From Atopsyche davidsoni (taxonomy: Eukaryota > Arthropoda > Insecta > Trichoptera > Hydrobiosidae), in the NCBI GenBank assembly GCA_022113835.1, contig JAILWY010000010.1:8889001-8953000 (forward strand): a stretch of 64,000 bases of DNA, given 5' to 3'. The translations under genes were made by a program, and so were the position numbers. Below the pieces are notes generated by a model. It was not told where the DNA came from and made no database searches. It worked only from the letters and a program-made list of their open reading frames with translations. Positions 1-14,857 of this stretch are shown here, one piece after another. The stretch's first letter is position 1. Each line of letters begins with the position of its first letter.

Positions 1-750
1 TATTAAAATTATGTGATAAAATTTAAAATGTAATTTCACAAATGTTAGATGTGTTTTAAATATTTTTTTTATACTTTACAATAAAGTAGAATATAAGTTA
101 GACAACACGTTACGTAAATGATGATGGCTCGTGCTACGTTTGTTGGATGTTTTTTGGAGACTAAAAACTCAACTGAAACAAAGCAAACATTGACAGCTGT
201 GACATAAAAAATGAGTTCTTTTTAATTTTCAGTTGGCTTGATTTATTTTCAGAGCTGTTTAAAAGTGAAGAATAACTCTTCGCTGGATATAAGAATAACT
301 CTTATATCCAGCAAGTATTTGAATGTACAGGTCAATATTATTATTTGAGTTGTGTGGTGGATTTCCCATTGAATGGATCTGCGTCATGACTATGGTAGCA
401 TTTAAAAATACCCAGCTTAAACTGGTTTCGTGGGTCCTCGCACAGCCTCCTTTCACGTGGATTTACCCGATCTTGATCTTATTCGAAGACTGCAAGTTTT
501 TATTATTTTTTATTTATTTCTAAGAGCGGCAGTCTCCGAAAATAAACTGCTAAGAAGAAATAAAATACTTCCTAGAACCTGAGTGTGGAAAGTATTGTAT
601 TACATATGTATATTTTTGATATCGTAAAAAGTTATCATAATTTATCGTTTGTTACAAGACTTCTGATTGTTATCAATTGAATTAGAATAGAATATCATAA
701 ATATTGCGTTGATCTTATTTTAATTCGTGCATATCGCAATTTATATATAC
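1..750. other. AT-rich intergenic stretch
   Basis: No convincing coding sequence. A 66-codon frame at 323-523 and its antisense partner at 259-456 have neither homology that I recognise nor splice context. A short direct repeat of 'gaataactct' lies near 270-305. I see nothing else that can be supported. Confidence 0.5.
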
Positions 751-897
<147 letters not shown>

Positions 898-1661
898 TAT
901 ATCGACTGAATGCCAACGATTCATTCAATAGAACTGTTAGGTATGCGGACCCCTTTATTTTTGCATTTACTTTGCAACGTTATAAGTAAGTAGAACTGAG
1001 GTATAATATATTATCTACAGATAGTATTCAAATTGATGATTAACAGTAACACATATTAAACAAAAAATATCATTTGGTTTGGAACGGTCGACAGTTATGT
1101 CTGTTCGTAACTGGTACAGCATACATATCTACGTCATTGCTGTAGTGGATTATTTCTTTGACGTCATCTTCAAAAGCTGTACGAAAAGAGAGAGGGCTCT
1201 AGCACTTCGGTAAGTGCTTTCATAATTCATTTTTATAAAAATTATATTAATGTATTATTCTTTTTTTATTTTTGACTTCTTTAAAAAAATCCTTATTTTT
1301 GTTTGCCACTAAAAAAATATTTCTTTCTTTTTTGATCAGTTTGAAATACAGTATACATTAATTATTCAATAATGGCTGTTTCCACAAATTATTAAAATAA
1401 AACCTGTTTTAGAATATATTTCGTACACGTGTTTACGATTTATACATGTTTTCTCATCATCATCATTAAGTAGTAATAAAACATTTGTACATTTATCATT
1501 CTAAATTTACAAACGGTGAACTTTTCACCTAATAACAACGAAAGAACACCAGAGCTTTTGTGACATGATGCAGGCGAACGCTAATTAGAGACATTCACAT
1601 GACTGCCCACTGGTTAAATATTAATTTTTGTCTCAGACACAAGTATATATATATTTACAAG

Positions 1662-1694
<33 letters not shown>

Positions 1695-2406
1695 CTAAAC
1701 AGTAAAATTAACTTTGTATATTTGAAGCAACCTGAATTTATAATTCTATTGAATTTGTTTTCACTATATGCTCAGCCTTTTCATTAGTTTTAATATATAC
1801 GCTTTCGCCACACTGTCTACGTCATGTATTATAATACCATTTTCTATTATCCATATTTTATTTTAGTTATACATATTATTATTTATGAATATTAATTTGT
1901 AGGATATTAATGTCTACCATCTCTTTCGCGTATTTGGTGTTTTAGGAGTTTTCGCAGGCATATCATAGACATTTTGATTCAAAAGAAATTAAAGAAACTA
2001 TTTGAATTAAAGAAAGTTGTGAATTTTTCTTTGAGAACGTTTATTTTGACAGGATGGGCTGGTGGTTTTTCAACACACTCTTAGATATTTAATGTAATTG
2101 AAAATAATTCTACGCTTTGGCTTAGTGGTTATATTATTGTCGAAGTTCAAAGAAGTCTGAGCGCATGAATGGTTTTTTTATATATAAAAAAAATGAGATG
2201 CTATTTCGTTCCTGCACAAATTCATCAATCAAAGTAATACGTTCAACTAAAGCTTTTTTTTAATATAAACAAAACCGTTGTTTTAACGAAACCGTTGCTA
2301 ATGACCTCCTTATTTCTTTCTGTTTGACTGACCGTGTATGACTTTCAAAAATATTATAGCTCAATGACTCATGAAACTTATTAGGTGAAAGTATTTACGT
2401 TTGCTC
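898..2406. other. AT-rich intergenic stretch with a small TA microsatellite
   Basis: Contains a small (TA)n run at about 1644-1690. No coding exon or element boundary could be recognised. Confidence 0.5.
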
Positions 2407-2542
<136 letters not shown>

Positions 2543-3070
2543 ACATTTATATAAACATATATATTTATTTAAATATATGTATATTTATCTATGTTATTTA
2601 ATAAATGATGTTATATGTTATAATTATTGGATAATTAATTATTTGCCGCAAGCCATAAAAATTGTGCATATGTAATGACTCACTGAACTATTTCTTCTGA
2701 AATCAATTTGTAGTTTAATATCAATGCACATTAATAATTTATGAGTGTGCGAATCGCTTTAATTTCAATTCTTACGTTACATAATCATGATAACGACAAT
2801 CCATCATATTATTGTTTTAATGTACTATTGTCGTATTGATGCTATTTATAAAGTAATTAATTATTTTTATCAATCTCTTAATATTCATCAAAAGGTTTAT
2901 CGTCGTTTTATTTTATTATTGAATGGTATTTATTAGGGTCACAAATTATTTTTTGAGAAATCTGTTGATATTATAATAGACTGTGGTAATTTATGCTTTT
3001 TGGTGTTTTTCAAGAGAGGCCCCGCCTCTGCTGCTGCGCGGCTAAAGTGATTATTGTACGTTTCGCCCAG

Positions 3071-3206
3071 TCGCCACCACCCTCCTTCACCCCGGAGGCC
3101 GGACGGAGCGGTTGAGGTTTTGGTGCGACAGGTCCGGGCTGGAAAGCTTGTTTACCAATATAATACCGAATGACGCTCAGGGAACCGTTCCACCGTATCC
3201 AGTATG
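3071..3206 (+). other. GC-rich island, possible exon
   Basis: A CpG-rich block (about 3010-3206) in very AT-rich surroundings. On the plus strand, 136 nt without a stop run from an acceptor-like 'cgcccag' ending at 3070 to a donor-like 'TATG|GTAATT' after 3206. The frame would be phase 2 at both edges (2 nt + 44 codons + 2 nt) and includes the segment GGRTERLRFWCDRSGLESLF. There is no recognisable domain and no partner exon was found. GC-rich DNA stays open by chance, so an enhancer, a promoter or a decayed repeat are equally possible. A small inverted repeat (AGAGGC/GCCTCT) lies at its left edge. Confidence 0.2.
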
Positions 3207-4863
3207 GTAATTTTATAATTTTTGTTAATTGTCATTTGCACACAATCATCTAAGTATAAATGTGTTCTTCACATACGACGAGTCAATTCTGATATCTTCT
3301 ATATTAAAAAAAAAAAATTAGCGTTAAGAGATAGACGATCGCTGTTACAAATTGTACTCGTGTATAGATAAGTACAAGCAGTAAGTATTTACAGTGCTTC
3401 GGAAAGTCAAGTACTACCTTGGAAAATAGTCATGTTTTCTTACTGATTATGACGTCACTAGGAACTATCAGCTGATTTTTGGAATTTTTCTTTTTAATTT
3501 TAATACAGTTTTGTAATTTATGATAAATTTTCATAATGCGCAAATTAAATATTTATACGTAAAATATTTATATTGTCTATTTCTCTCAATTTTTCTTGCA
3601 TTACATACTTACTTAACAACTATGATTATTCATTTTCCAGCGTTAGTGTTTTAACTACACACATCATGTGAGTTCATTGTTTAACGAGAGTATAATTAAT
3701 TAGACAATTTTATTACTTTAAGTATCTTATTGGTAGTATGAACACATCAGTAAGAAAACAAAAATAAATTTTAAACTAGTACATGAACTTTGATGCTTGG
3801 TCTATTTTATCCCTACCCGAAGCGCAGGCGTGCTGTTATTGATTTTAAATTCTCAGGATTTATGACGCACATATTCATTCCTAGGTCCAGTTTGCCGACG
3901 TCGCTCAGCAATAATTTGAGAACAAAAGAATATCTATAGTCAAGCGACTATTTAAGACACCCTTCTGTTTATTTTATTGTTTCCGTTATTATTAAACTTT
4001 ATATAAGTAGTAACATAGCCTAATTGACATTCTTAGGTAGAAATTTTTTTAAGAAGAAATATATAAATTCAAAAAAAAATTGCTATGATTTTATTTTGAA
4101 GTCTTGATAAAATTTTATCGTAAAATTTCTTATAATGAAAACTTAAATACTTCGAAAATAATCCAGTTACATTTTGATAAAAGTATTGTGTGGACGTTTT
4201 ATGATTGGGATTTGTATATTATTTTTTTAATTTAGATAATTTTTAAAATCTTGTACTTCACATCTTCACTTACAAATTTATTTTTGGAAAATTATTCAGA
4301 CTTTGTAAAAAGTATTACAATATGTGATTTTTTTATTAGCTTAGCTACACGTAAATGCGGACTCAATTAAAGCTATAAATGCACTTATATTTTGACCAAT
4401 ATTTAAATGCTAATGAAATTGTTTGCAATAATGGCTCCGTATAAAAAAGAAACTAATTATTATCGCCTATTCAAGGGTGAAACTTTCGAAAATCTTATCT
4501 ATTTGAGTTTTATGGGTTTTTATAAAAAATATTGGTTCATAATAAATCCCCAGATTTCAATCTATGTTATATGAACCTACTTAGAGCCTAAGACGACGTA
4601 TATTTAAACTCATAGCAATATACTTGTTTAGCTGAACACGTTAAAATATGTTGACAGATACGTGTGACAGGTCACACAAATATAATTTATCGCCTAATCT
4701 TAGTTGTAGGGTTAGATAAAATGATCTCTCTGAGGAATATTCAATTAATTGCTATATTCCTGCTTGTTTTGAACTTTGTTAAAACTTTGAAAAGCATAAT
4801 ATTCGTCATTTTTGTGTTTTATAAAGGCCAAATATGTTACTTTTATTATAATTTACACTCATG
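3207..4863. other. AT-rich intergenic stretch
   Basis: No gene, hairpin or element end that I can support. The small frame at 4664-4864 is AT-rich and has no homology that I recognise. Confidence 0.5.

Positions 4864-4960
<97 letters not shown>
4864..4960. repeat. (TA)n microsatellite
   Basis: About 95 bp of nearly uninterrupted TA dinucleotides. Confidence 0.95.
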
Positions 4961-4961
<1 letters not shown>

Positions 4962-5143
4962 CGTTTATTATAACTTATGATAAAAAGTCTTTGTACTAAG
5001 TCGAACTAATATAAATATTCAAATATACTTTCAATGGCAAAATATTTCGTGATACAAATATTATTATTAAAAAAATCAGTGGTTGTGAAACTGTGGGATC
5101 TGTTAGGCAAACCAAAGTAATTAAATATAAATACTATATAATG

Positions 5144-5222
<79 letters not shown>
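5144..5222. repeat. (TA)n microsatellite
   Basis: About 75 bp of uninterrupted TA dinucleotides, less than 200 bp from the preceding TA tract. Confidence 0.95.
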
Positions 5223-5224
<2 letters not shown>

Positions 5225-5454
5225 GGCTACGATATTTTACTTAAGATGATGATTAAGGAAAAATTAAATCATGTTTAAGAGTTAAATTAAAAATTTAATT
5301 TATAGGTATTTATTTTGAACAAATATGAGTTTTCAAATTTTACTATACATACTGTCCTTTGATTGAAATCATGTAAATTAATTGGTATTTTTGAGGTCAT
5401 ATCGTCGGTTACACGTCGGTCTTTTTATAATCCAATAAGTCCGTCGTAAAAAAA

Positions 5455-5760
5455 TCGACTCGCTCCAGTGAGCTAATTCACCTCCAACCGTTCGGCGAAT
5501 TCAATCACCAAATCGCGTCGTGAGCCACCTTATATAATATTGACCACTGATTGATGTCATATGCCCTCGTGTGCGCCAGCGGTAGGCAGTGTTACATAAA
5601 TAAGCACCGCAAGTTGCAACACAGCTTCTCGGTGGATTTATTAAGGTTAAGGTTGAAAACTAGTTCACGCAATACGGGCGAGTCGGTGGCCGCAGCATGG
5701 ACCCGGCGACCAGCGTAATTGCTATCTGGGCAAATGCGAAAGACTAGCAGTGCCAATGGA
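5455..5760. other. GC-rich island of unknown role
   Basis: About 300 bp of GC-rich, non-repetitive sequence between AT-rich flanks. It contains a TATA-like 'ccttatataatatt' near 5530 and a 16-codon frame starting ATGGACCCGGCGACC near 5697. No open frame extends through the block and no clear splice pair was found. A promoter, enhancer or degraded repeat are all compatible. This is a base-composition observation only. Confidence 0.3.
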
Positions 5761-8565
5761 AAAAAAGTAATTCAGTTTATTACTTAAAGCAACTGCACTA
5801 ATTAAATTCTACATTTTTTTAATGATAAACATTTGTACTTTCAATTTTCGATCTGAATTTCTTATAACCATTAACCAATTTTATAAATATAAATTTATAA
5901 ACTTTCTGTGAAAATGTTTTTATGAATTTTTTCTTATTTTATTTGATAAGATACCATGGAAGAATCATCAAAAAAGAACCCGACTTTACAACGACATGTC
6001 TTTTCAATCCAAAATTAAATAATCACAAGATCTATATAATACTGCAGATATGTAAAATTTTAATAAAGGATAATACGATAAATGCGTCTTTATTCTTCAT
6101 GTGAAATTTTTTTTCCATCTCATTTTTTATCGATATTTTTACCAAAGCACACATAAATTTTGCTGAAAGCCTTTCTTGTAAGTATTCGGATAAGAAAAGA
6201 TCAAATGAATATCAAAAAGAATGAAACTTATCCTAAATTTATAAAAGTCTAACATAATATTTTTGTATCTTGAATGTACTCGTATTTTTTATTTAAGAAA
6301 AATGTGGTGTACCCGAATCGAGGTATTCTTGTATTCTCGTATTATAAGAATGTGATTATTTTTAATGTGCACGGAAAATTATTAGAATATGTGTTTATTT
6401 ATTGAGTAACAACACGAAACTTGTTTGTTTTGGAACAAAAAGTGAAGGAACATGAACACAAAATACATTGTGATTATGGTTTTCTTGCAAGATGTCAGTA
6501 ACAAATTGAAATACTTTCAATATAGTATGTGTTGTACGTCACGTATGTTCATTTTAGTACATCTGATTTTGTTAGGTTACCTACATTTGTTTGTAACATT
6601 TAAAGGTAATGACTGTAGTAATTTAGAAAAAGTTTTGATGCATTAAGTAACCAAGCTATAAGTAACAAAAATTAAGCAACAAATCCTTATAAAAATATGA
6701 GATAAAGACAATGTAAACCAGGTGATAACAAGTTAAATTTATTAAAAGAAATGTTTGGTTTCTACAATTAAGGTTATCGTAGTTGGTTTTAACTTTAATG
6801 TTCAAATTCCTGTTAACATAGTAAACATTAACAACTCATTTACTTATGAAAATTAATCAAACAGATATTTAAAGTTTATTTTTAAATGCTGGTTTTTCAG
6901 AACCACTCTGATGCTAGGTCATCTTATATACAATGACAGGTTGAATAAACATAAATAAGCAGTGGTGTAATTGAATTTAAAAAAATTAGAAACTGTCGGG
7001 AAGTACCTAGGCTAGGTTGAATGACCTTAGTGTCCAAACTAAGTATATATTTTTGACATAAATTACTTTGTGGAATTCAATTACAATATATTTATGAAAT
7101 ATAAGATTAATAGTGATACTTTCACTTTTTGTTGTTTTATACGACCGGTTTCGATAATATTCTAGATTAGCATCTATGCGCAGAAAGTTCATAATAATTA
7201 GCTATTTTTGAAAGTCCCTTCGTATAATTGCATTCTGACACTTTATTTTTTATAAAATATATTTTTAAGTACTTATAATTTGATTCGATCTTGAGTTTCC
7301 CGTATGAAACAAAACTCTACCCAATTGATTTTTTCCTTAAATATCAGTTTATTTGAAAAAAAAACAAGGAAATTGATTTCAATATTATTCACGATTAAAT
7401 TCAAGATATTATTATTACAAAAGATGTTAAGAACAAACCCCAGTGATATTTATTTGTAATTGTATAATATTAACTCCTGAGTAAAAACTGCTCCCCACAC
7501 TAGCATCTCCCTTTTTTGTAAATTCAACATTATGGCCCTTTATAGACTTTTAATAAATATATGACATGCCGTGCATTGTCAATAAATTTAAACGCAATAC
7601 GAAAAATTTCTGATATATGACGGAGCTTTAAGGATTCTTTTATTTGCTATCCGTTAGATGCAATAACTCAAAATTGAAAATTCCAAATGTTAAAGGCTGA
7701 AGAAGAACTCACGGGGAAAAGTGATAGCTAGCATAATAAGGTTCACCTGTTGAGATACCAAATATTATTGTTATAAAATATCATTAAAACCTTTTTTGTG
7801 TAAAGTTTATAACAATTTTCAAAAATAAATATGAAATTTTTAAACTGTCAATTATATTTTTGTATCTTCATTGTATGGAAAGCAAATAACTGCACAGCTA
7901 TCTGTTGCTCGTAACAAAAACTTCAACAGTAATTAATTGTTATTACCACCTTCCCTCTTTGGTTTTTTAATATAATTGTTAGAATTTATCACGCGATGTG
8001 ACGTCCAACTGAATGATTTTATTACTGTGATTCTTTGTAATATTATAAATATCTGGTAAAGTTACGGTATCTAGTGAACGAGTGTAATTTTTATAAGAAA
8101 AATGTTAATTAACGAATATCTCCATTTACCAAAAATTAAAAAAGACCAGTGATTTCTAACAAACTTCTGAATCCTTAAAATGTCAACAAGACGCACATTT
8201 TTTAGCAAAGTTTTTAGTATTACATGACATTAGCGGCAAATGACTCCGCAAAAAGTTTCTCATACTGCCTGAACGAATGTTGACATGGATCGTCAAGAGT
8301 TCGAAGCGTATTCAATGATAGAAAACTAGTGAAATGAAATACAAATTTACTCTTACTTTTACTTAGTCCCTAATTTAAAAAAAAACAGTAGCACAATGTC
8401 AGGATGTATCCATATGCATGGATGGCAATTGCGTTACTTTACCGCAAGTCGACGTTTACATGTAATAAAACTATTTTTTTCGTTTCAGAATGGATTATAT
8501 CCTTTAATAAACTAAAAACTACAATTAAAATTCTTAATTAATAATATAATTCACATTCACAATCT
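5761..8565. other. AT-rich intergenic stretch
   Basis: Only short AT-rich frames (for example 5922-6104, 6452-6646 and 7007-7192). None shows a family motif or splice context. I see nothing that can be supported. Confidence 0.5.
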
Positions 8566-9757
8566 TCTACTATAATAATAGCCATTGTGTGTGTGTATGT
8601 TTCATTTTTTGGTTCTCTATAGAATATCTTAAAAGATACAACGCTGATTTTTTGCATGTAAGTTTTGTAAATTTTTCCGCAGCTATGTGCCGAATTTCAA
8701 GACGATAGGATAATATTTTTATTCATAATCTAATTTAATAAAACAATAAAATATGCTTTAGCAAGTTTTAATATGTACGAATTATAGGATTTTGTTGTTC
8801 ACCGCGAGAATTTCAAATTTAGAACATTTACAAAAAAACAAATTTTGATGCTTCTAAGAAAATTTTCAGTATATGTCAGTTTGACACAAGTACCATCTTT
8901 ATTTTTTCATCGAAATTGCATTAGAAATTATAAATCACATCATTAATAACTCAAAATGCCTCCTACAAAAATAACACCGTCTACGCACAGCAAACGTAAT
9001 TCAAAAAGAATTGCACAATTGAACGTGATAAAGACTGCATCAAATAAAGAACAGTGCAGTGAAAGTGATGCGTTGTTTGTGACACGAAATGTGACACAAT
9101 TGTCAAGCAATGAATTGGAAGGAAAACTTGAGCAGCGTTTTCTTAAAATTCGAGTACGTGCATCGACCTCAAGACAAAAAGATACTGATGCACAGCGAAC
9201 GCTGCGTTTGTCTTAAAAGCGATTGTGTGTATCCACATCGAGACAAACAGAAACAGAAGAAACAATAAGAAAACTCACACAGGAGCGTTTGATAGCGATT
9301 ACTGCACACAATTGTGGATTGATGAATGTGACCTGTCGATTCTGCAATGCTTTAAATTTTCAAGCAGAAAAACCATCAGATGGAAAGTTCAACGATTGCT
9401 GTCACAAAGATAAAGTGAAACTACCAGCAAGGCCTATTTTCCCAGTATATTTAAAGGATATTATGTCAAATCCAGAAAATATTTATAATGGAAATTTCAA
9501 AAGAAAAATAAGATCATACAATAACAGTATATCTTTTGCATCAATGTGAGCTAAATTAACAGGTCCAGTGGCAGAATCAGGGCCACTCTGCTTCAAAGTT
9601 CAAGGCCAAATATATCACAGAACTTCACACCTTCATCCAACTGATGGTACAAAACGAAAGCTCACGAAAGATTCATCTTATTGCCAGCCAAACATATGTT
9701 CAAACACTATTGCATCGTTCATCGAATCCGTCATTCTTTAACGGACTACAATTCTAG
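8566..9757 (+). mobile_element. Helitron-family element, copy 1
   Basis: About 1.2 kb. The 5' end TCTACTATAATAATAGCC is followed by a short GT run. The 3' end is CTAG (9754-9757) followed by T, as expected for Helitrons inserting between A and T. A subterminal 3' hairpin is present but decayed (CCGTCATTCTTTAACGG); the intact version, CGTCA...TGACG, is seen in the other copies. The interior holds coding sequence related to the N-terminal region of the Helitron replicase-helicase, joined almost directly to the 3' terminus, so Rep and helicase domains are missing. It cannot be autonomous. The base before the 5' end is T rather than A, so the left flank has probably mutated. Confidence 0.85.
8956..9741 (+). 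pseudogene. Helitron replicase-helicase N-terminal remnant
   Basis: Starts at ATG 8956 and stays in one frame apart from stops at 9214-9216 and 9547-9549. The first 86 codons are basic and Ser/Thr-rich (segment SKRNSKRIAQLNVIKTAS), including the motif RASTSRQKDTDAQRTLRLS. After the first stop comes a zinc-finger-like segment CRFCNALNFQAEKP ... FNDCCHKDKVKLP, then IRSYNNSISFASM, a stop in place of the expected Gly, and GQIYHRTSHLHP. This order matches the Helitron-like N-terminal domain found upstream of Rep/helicase (established family knowledge). The frame ends at the element 3' terminus, so about the last thousand residues of a full replicase-helicase are absent. Confidence 0.8.
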
Positions 9758-12700
9758 TAATATTTATTATTCATATTTATATTGTATTTTTATTGGCCAT
9801 AATAATAAATATCTGTCTTATAAACTCAACGCTTTACGTCACGACAGTTATATAAATATACTAAGTTGCTGGAAACACGTTCAATAAAATTCAAGCAATA
9901 ATTTTGGTACATACGGGGTGGAGCTACAGGCCACCAAGTTTATTATGTTTAATGAATCAAAAGACTTCTTTGTCCGTTTGTATTTGCAAATCACGCAGCA
10001 GCGGTCAGTAAAACGAAGGTCGAGTCATGCTTTCGACCTAGTTCATGATTCATGCAGGTCAATTATGATCATCTATCGATAAAATTAGAGTAAAATAAAA
10101 TTAATTCTCAATTTGCACGTAATCCCATTAAAAGGATGATCAGTATTATTCTGCAAATCTCTTCGCTTTATATTACAATTTTTAAATATCAAACTCCTTT
10201 GTCTATTGAAAATGGAAACATAAATAAGTGTATAATTGTGTTATTCAATAAATAATAATTCATGTTAGTACAAACTTATTTTTTTTCAACTTGGACAAAA
10301 AATATAATTTTATTGATTGTTCTTAACTTTATAGAATTCTTAAAATAAAATAACTTTATCACAAATTATTAATTTAATTCTAAAAAATTAAATCTTTTGA
10401 CTTATCAAGGTGAAAAATTCATTAATGCTTGTCACAGTTCAATCAGATACTATTGAGACCATTGTTTGCCTTAAAATAGTTGTGAATTTAATGTTTTCTA
10501 TAAAAACAAAACAAAATTATAATAAAAATCATGGTTTAATGATTAGTTATCATGTAAATAAACATATAATTGCCATGTTGTCAATGAACTCTATTTTCAT
10601 TATCATTTCAATACAAGTTAAAAATATTTAGAGTATTATTTAGCAAAAGGGCAGTTCTAACAATAAAAAACCATTTCAATTTAAAGATTAGACCATTGAA
10701 TCAGGAAATGGTCATTTTACTATTGGAGTACGAATAAGGTATAATTTTCAATGTTTAGATTTTGTTGTATTGAAGAAATCGCTGAAATTTTGCTGTGTTA
10801 GGTGAGAATGTAGTTTTCAAAAAGAGAAAAATAAAATGATAGATAATGCATATCAAACGTTATAATGAATATAATGAAATACTATTTTATTTTTCTATAT
10901 AGTATTTATTATGGTAAATAACACAATAATGTTACAAATAAATCGGATAACTTTTTAACTGCCATAGATTTTTATTAAAAACTAGTTTATTCTATTTTTT
11001 ATATTTACAAATTAGGCGTAAAATTATTAATATTAAATACCTAAATATTTAACATACTAAATGTACTTTCAAACTTTGGAAAATGTAAGGACACACGAAA
11101 ACTTATACGAATTAAAGTGTTTCTGCAAACATACAAATTGACTTTGAATAAGCTACTTATTCCCAATACAAAATTAGCAGTGTGGGCGAGCTTGAGCCTA
11201 CAGGCTCTATTCAGACTCTATACAGGTGCTCGGCCATCGAATTAGTTCCCCCGGCGCATCGGGCTACTCCAAACTAATTTGTAGTTCTACCCGGATAGAG
11301 TTAAAATTCATATACTATACGGAGATACGTATTTCAGGTATTCTGGGTAAACTGTAAGCCCTCCCATCGATATAATTTAATGAAATTTGTTTAAAAATAT
11401 GATTTTGAAAATAGTATAATAAATTAATTATCTGTAGTATGCTATATGCATGTGTTTGAAGGGCAAGTGCTTATTATAAATAAAATACTGATTCATTACT
11501 TTATATCATTTTTAAAGAAAGTTAAGAATAATTTAAAGTTCGTACGATGGGAGATAAGTTCTTTTGAATTAAGTATTCTTAAATAATTTCAATTATATAT
11601 AACAAGAATTACAGTACAGTGAAGGGATTTAAAATACACGCTGAAACGGTTCAAGAGCATCTATTACAGGTGGAGTCTGCAGTGAGGTATAATTTATGAT
11701 AACGCCAAAATTATTAGTACTTCTTTTATAAGGGTGATAGTTGAATTCAAGTATATTATTATTAGGACATGAATGTCTTTTGGAATTTTATGACATGACG
11801 AATATTAATGGTTATATTAATTATATCATCATGTCTAAATATTTGAATATTTCATCGAAATAATTCTTATAACACAATAAATTTGTGGGTTAAATAACAT
11901 TTGAATATTGGGATGCAATACATTATCGGAATCGGACTGGTTGTCGACGCCGCAGCGACGGACAACACGATGTACGAAGAACTTTTATTAACAAACGTGA
12001 CTCCCTGCTTTCAAGTTCGTGTATCAGAACGCGAAGTTTTTTTGAACTAAACTGGATTTTTTCAGAGGAGCCGAAATCGAGTATATTGAACCTGAAACCT
12101 GATTTGTTTACAAGTATATTAAACAATATAGCAATGTAACAAATAATATGTAATCAGCTTCCCACAGCGTTTTTGTCGTATCGATATACAAGCAGGGTGT
12201 CCTTAGAGTAATTTTGATCACAAAACTTTTAGCTGTGTTAGTACAACTATTTGAATTTGAAATTAAACTGTCATATAAATTTCAAAAATCATAATATTTT
12301 CAATAACTATTTTCATATATTATAAGTAGCTACACACGCATTGTGAAATTGGAATTTTTTTAGAGGTATGAATTTTTTGGTCAATAATTTTTTTTATATT
12401 GATAAAAATAACAAAAAGACTCTCCGAATATAAATTATTTTATCACGTCATAATTTATCTTAAGAATGTATTCGTAATGAAAAAGTAACACGCAAAGTTA
12501 ACAGTTATCGGTTTAACGATGAGTCTTAAATTAAAAAAAATCATAGTCCATCGTTAAAAAGTATATTTGTAAATAAGCCTTTCGTAACCAGGGATGAGTA
12601 AATTATTTTGATTATAAAATTTTAAAAAATAAAGAAAATACGGACAAGAAAAAAAAAACCTACTTTGGATATGAGTACTTTATAGATCTTATAATTTTAA

Positions 12701-14857
12701 CGTCTAAATTTGACAATTCATTACTTACTACTCCTAGATAATATCATCAAGCTACAGATAGTCCCTGCCTACACCTCAATGTCTCACTACTATCTAGTGA
12801 ATTGTATCCTCTCATTAAATAATTTTATTTAAAATTACTACACCACTTTTGAAAAAAATTTAAATTATTTTAAGTTAAACGATCGCGCGCAGAGATCTTG
12901 AAGGGACGCACTTTTATTTATAATCGTATATAAATATTCAACAGTTGTTAATTTTGAGTGAATGTTTATTAAATATAATTGGATTATAGTACAACCTTTA
13001 TAAAGCGTGATAAATTTATATTCCCAAGTCAATGACCCGAATATTTTAAACATTGAGTTTATTCTAACTCACTTTAGCAATTAAATAAAAAAACCAACAC
13101 ATGATAAGTTGAAACCCTACAAGATACTCACAAAAAAACCAACTAAAATTGTATTTAAACACTTTTAAAAAACGAGATGCAAATATAAATATCGCTCTCA
13201 ATATTACACAATTTACTTTTTATGTTTTTATTAGACATGGTTGATTAAGATTTCATCAAAAAATCTAAACGATTATTTATATTTTTCACCACTTCCGTGT
13301 CAATCAAAAAATGTAAAATTGATGTAAACATTTTTTTATTGCTGTTTATGCTATTCATTCATTGATCTTATTTGAGTTTAATTTTTTTAAATTTGGAGGT
13401 TCTGTATAATTTATTGATGTAGTAAAATTGCTCCGTAGCTTTTGCTCCCTTAGTTTATTAAACAATTCTTAACGGTTATTTTAAACATTCTATTCAACGA
13501 TAATATTTATTTCATGTTTTTTAAAGTCAGCTGAATGTCTGCATTTGACAAACAGATGATAACATTGAAAAGATTTAAACATATTAAAAGACATTAAATC
13601 CATATTAGCAGAAAGATCTAGATATAAACATTAGTCTTCAGCTATGCAAGCTATGCATAGTGTATGGTAAAAATAAATCATAATATTTTTATTATTTAAG
13701 TTGTGCATGCGTTAAACTTTTTAATTTTTTTTTTCAATATAGTTTAATTTCAATTATTCTTTATTCAGTGACTCTATTCTAGTCCTTCTGCAAATAACTG
13801 AGTATATATGCATAAATAATAAGGCCAAATTGTATCTATTGTATCAAATTGTATATATCTAGACATAGACACATCCAAACCTTTGCTTTGATATTAAAAA
13901 ATGTTACTGGATTAGGTGTGTATTATATTATTAAGTTGGCAGTACCTGCCAATATCTTAACACCGCAAATAAGTCTCGGGGTCTGCGGTACATTCTATTC
14001 TGGTTAAATAGCTTTTTGTTTTGCAAAAGTCACGTAGTTTAAAAGTTATCCTTCAAACCAGTTGTCGACCGTTGTCATTCAGATTTGACTTGCTATATTA
14101 ATCAACCTTGGAACTGCCCGTACTTATTATGGGCAGAATACTTTAATAATCAGGCAAGAATTTTTATTGAAATATAGTTTTTTATTTGTTAAAGCAATTA
14201 ATTGATGTTTAAGCATAAAATCAAATTACCAACTTAATTGTTTAATGTTTATAACATAATGAAATTCTCATTATAGCAATAAAACTCTAAATAAAAAATC
14301 AAGTGTTATAATACTTTATTTGTTCAGTACAAGAAGGGTTCCGGTCTAGTGACCAAAATATTTTTATTTAACATGTATAAATTTTCGTTAAATTTGGTTT
14401 TTTCTTCGCCGTGTTATGTTAAGATTATGTTTCAAACTCAAATTGTTAATACAATAAGTTGTGATACATGTTTTACGTGGATGTTTTACTATCCATTTTT
14501 CAATTAGATTTATTTCATTTTTATTACACTATTTCTTTTTATAATTATAAATGTTATAAAACTTTTTAAAACAAGTCTGTAAATTTAGATTTTAATTTTA
14601 ACAATTAATGTAAAAATCACATTGCAACGTAATAAACGTAAACGTTAAAACAAAAAAATTAAAAATAGTACTAATAATTATAGTAATTATATAATAAAGA
14701 TCTTAAAAAAAAAACTTCAACTTTTTTTTTTAAATTTATTTTTTTTATTATGTAACTTTGGTACCTTGCTTGTTATGTACAAGGTTTGTCATCATAATTT
14801 GGGGAAACTTTTCAAACTAGTCGATCGAAATTGTGCTATATATGGGAGTGACTGAAG
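9758..14857. other. AT-rich intergenic stretch with two GC-rich patches
   Basis: No gene that I can support. Two short patches are less AT-rich: 9905-10070, and 11180-11320 (around 'ccccggcgcatcgggctac'). Neither has a long open frame with splice signals. The frame at 11923-12126 (minus) has no recognisable motif. Poly-A/T tracts cluster at 14640-14760, next to the 3' side of the minus-strand retrotransposon remnant that follows. Confidence 0.5.
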
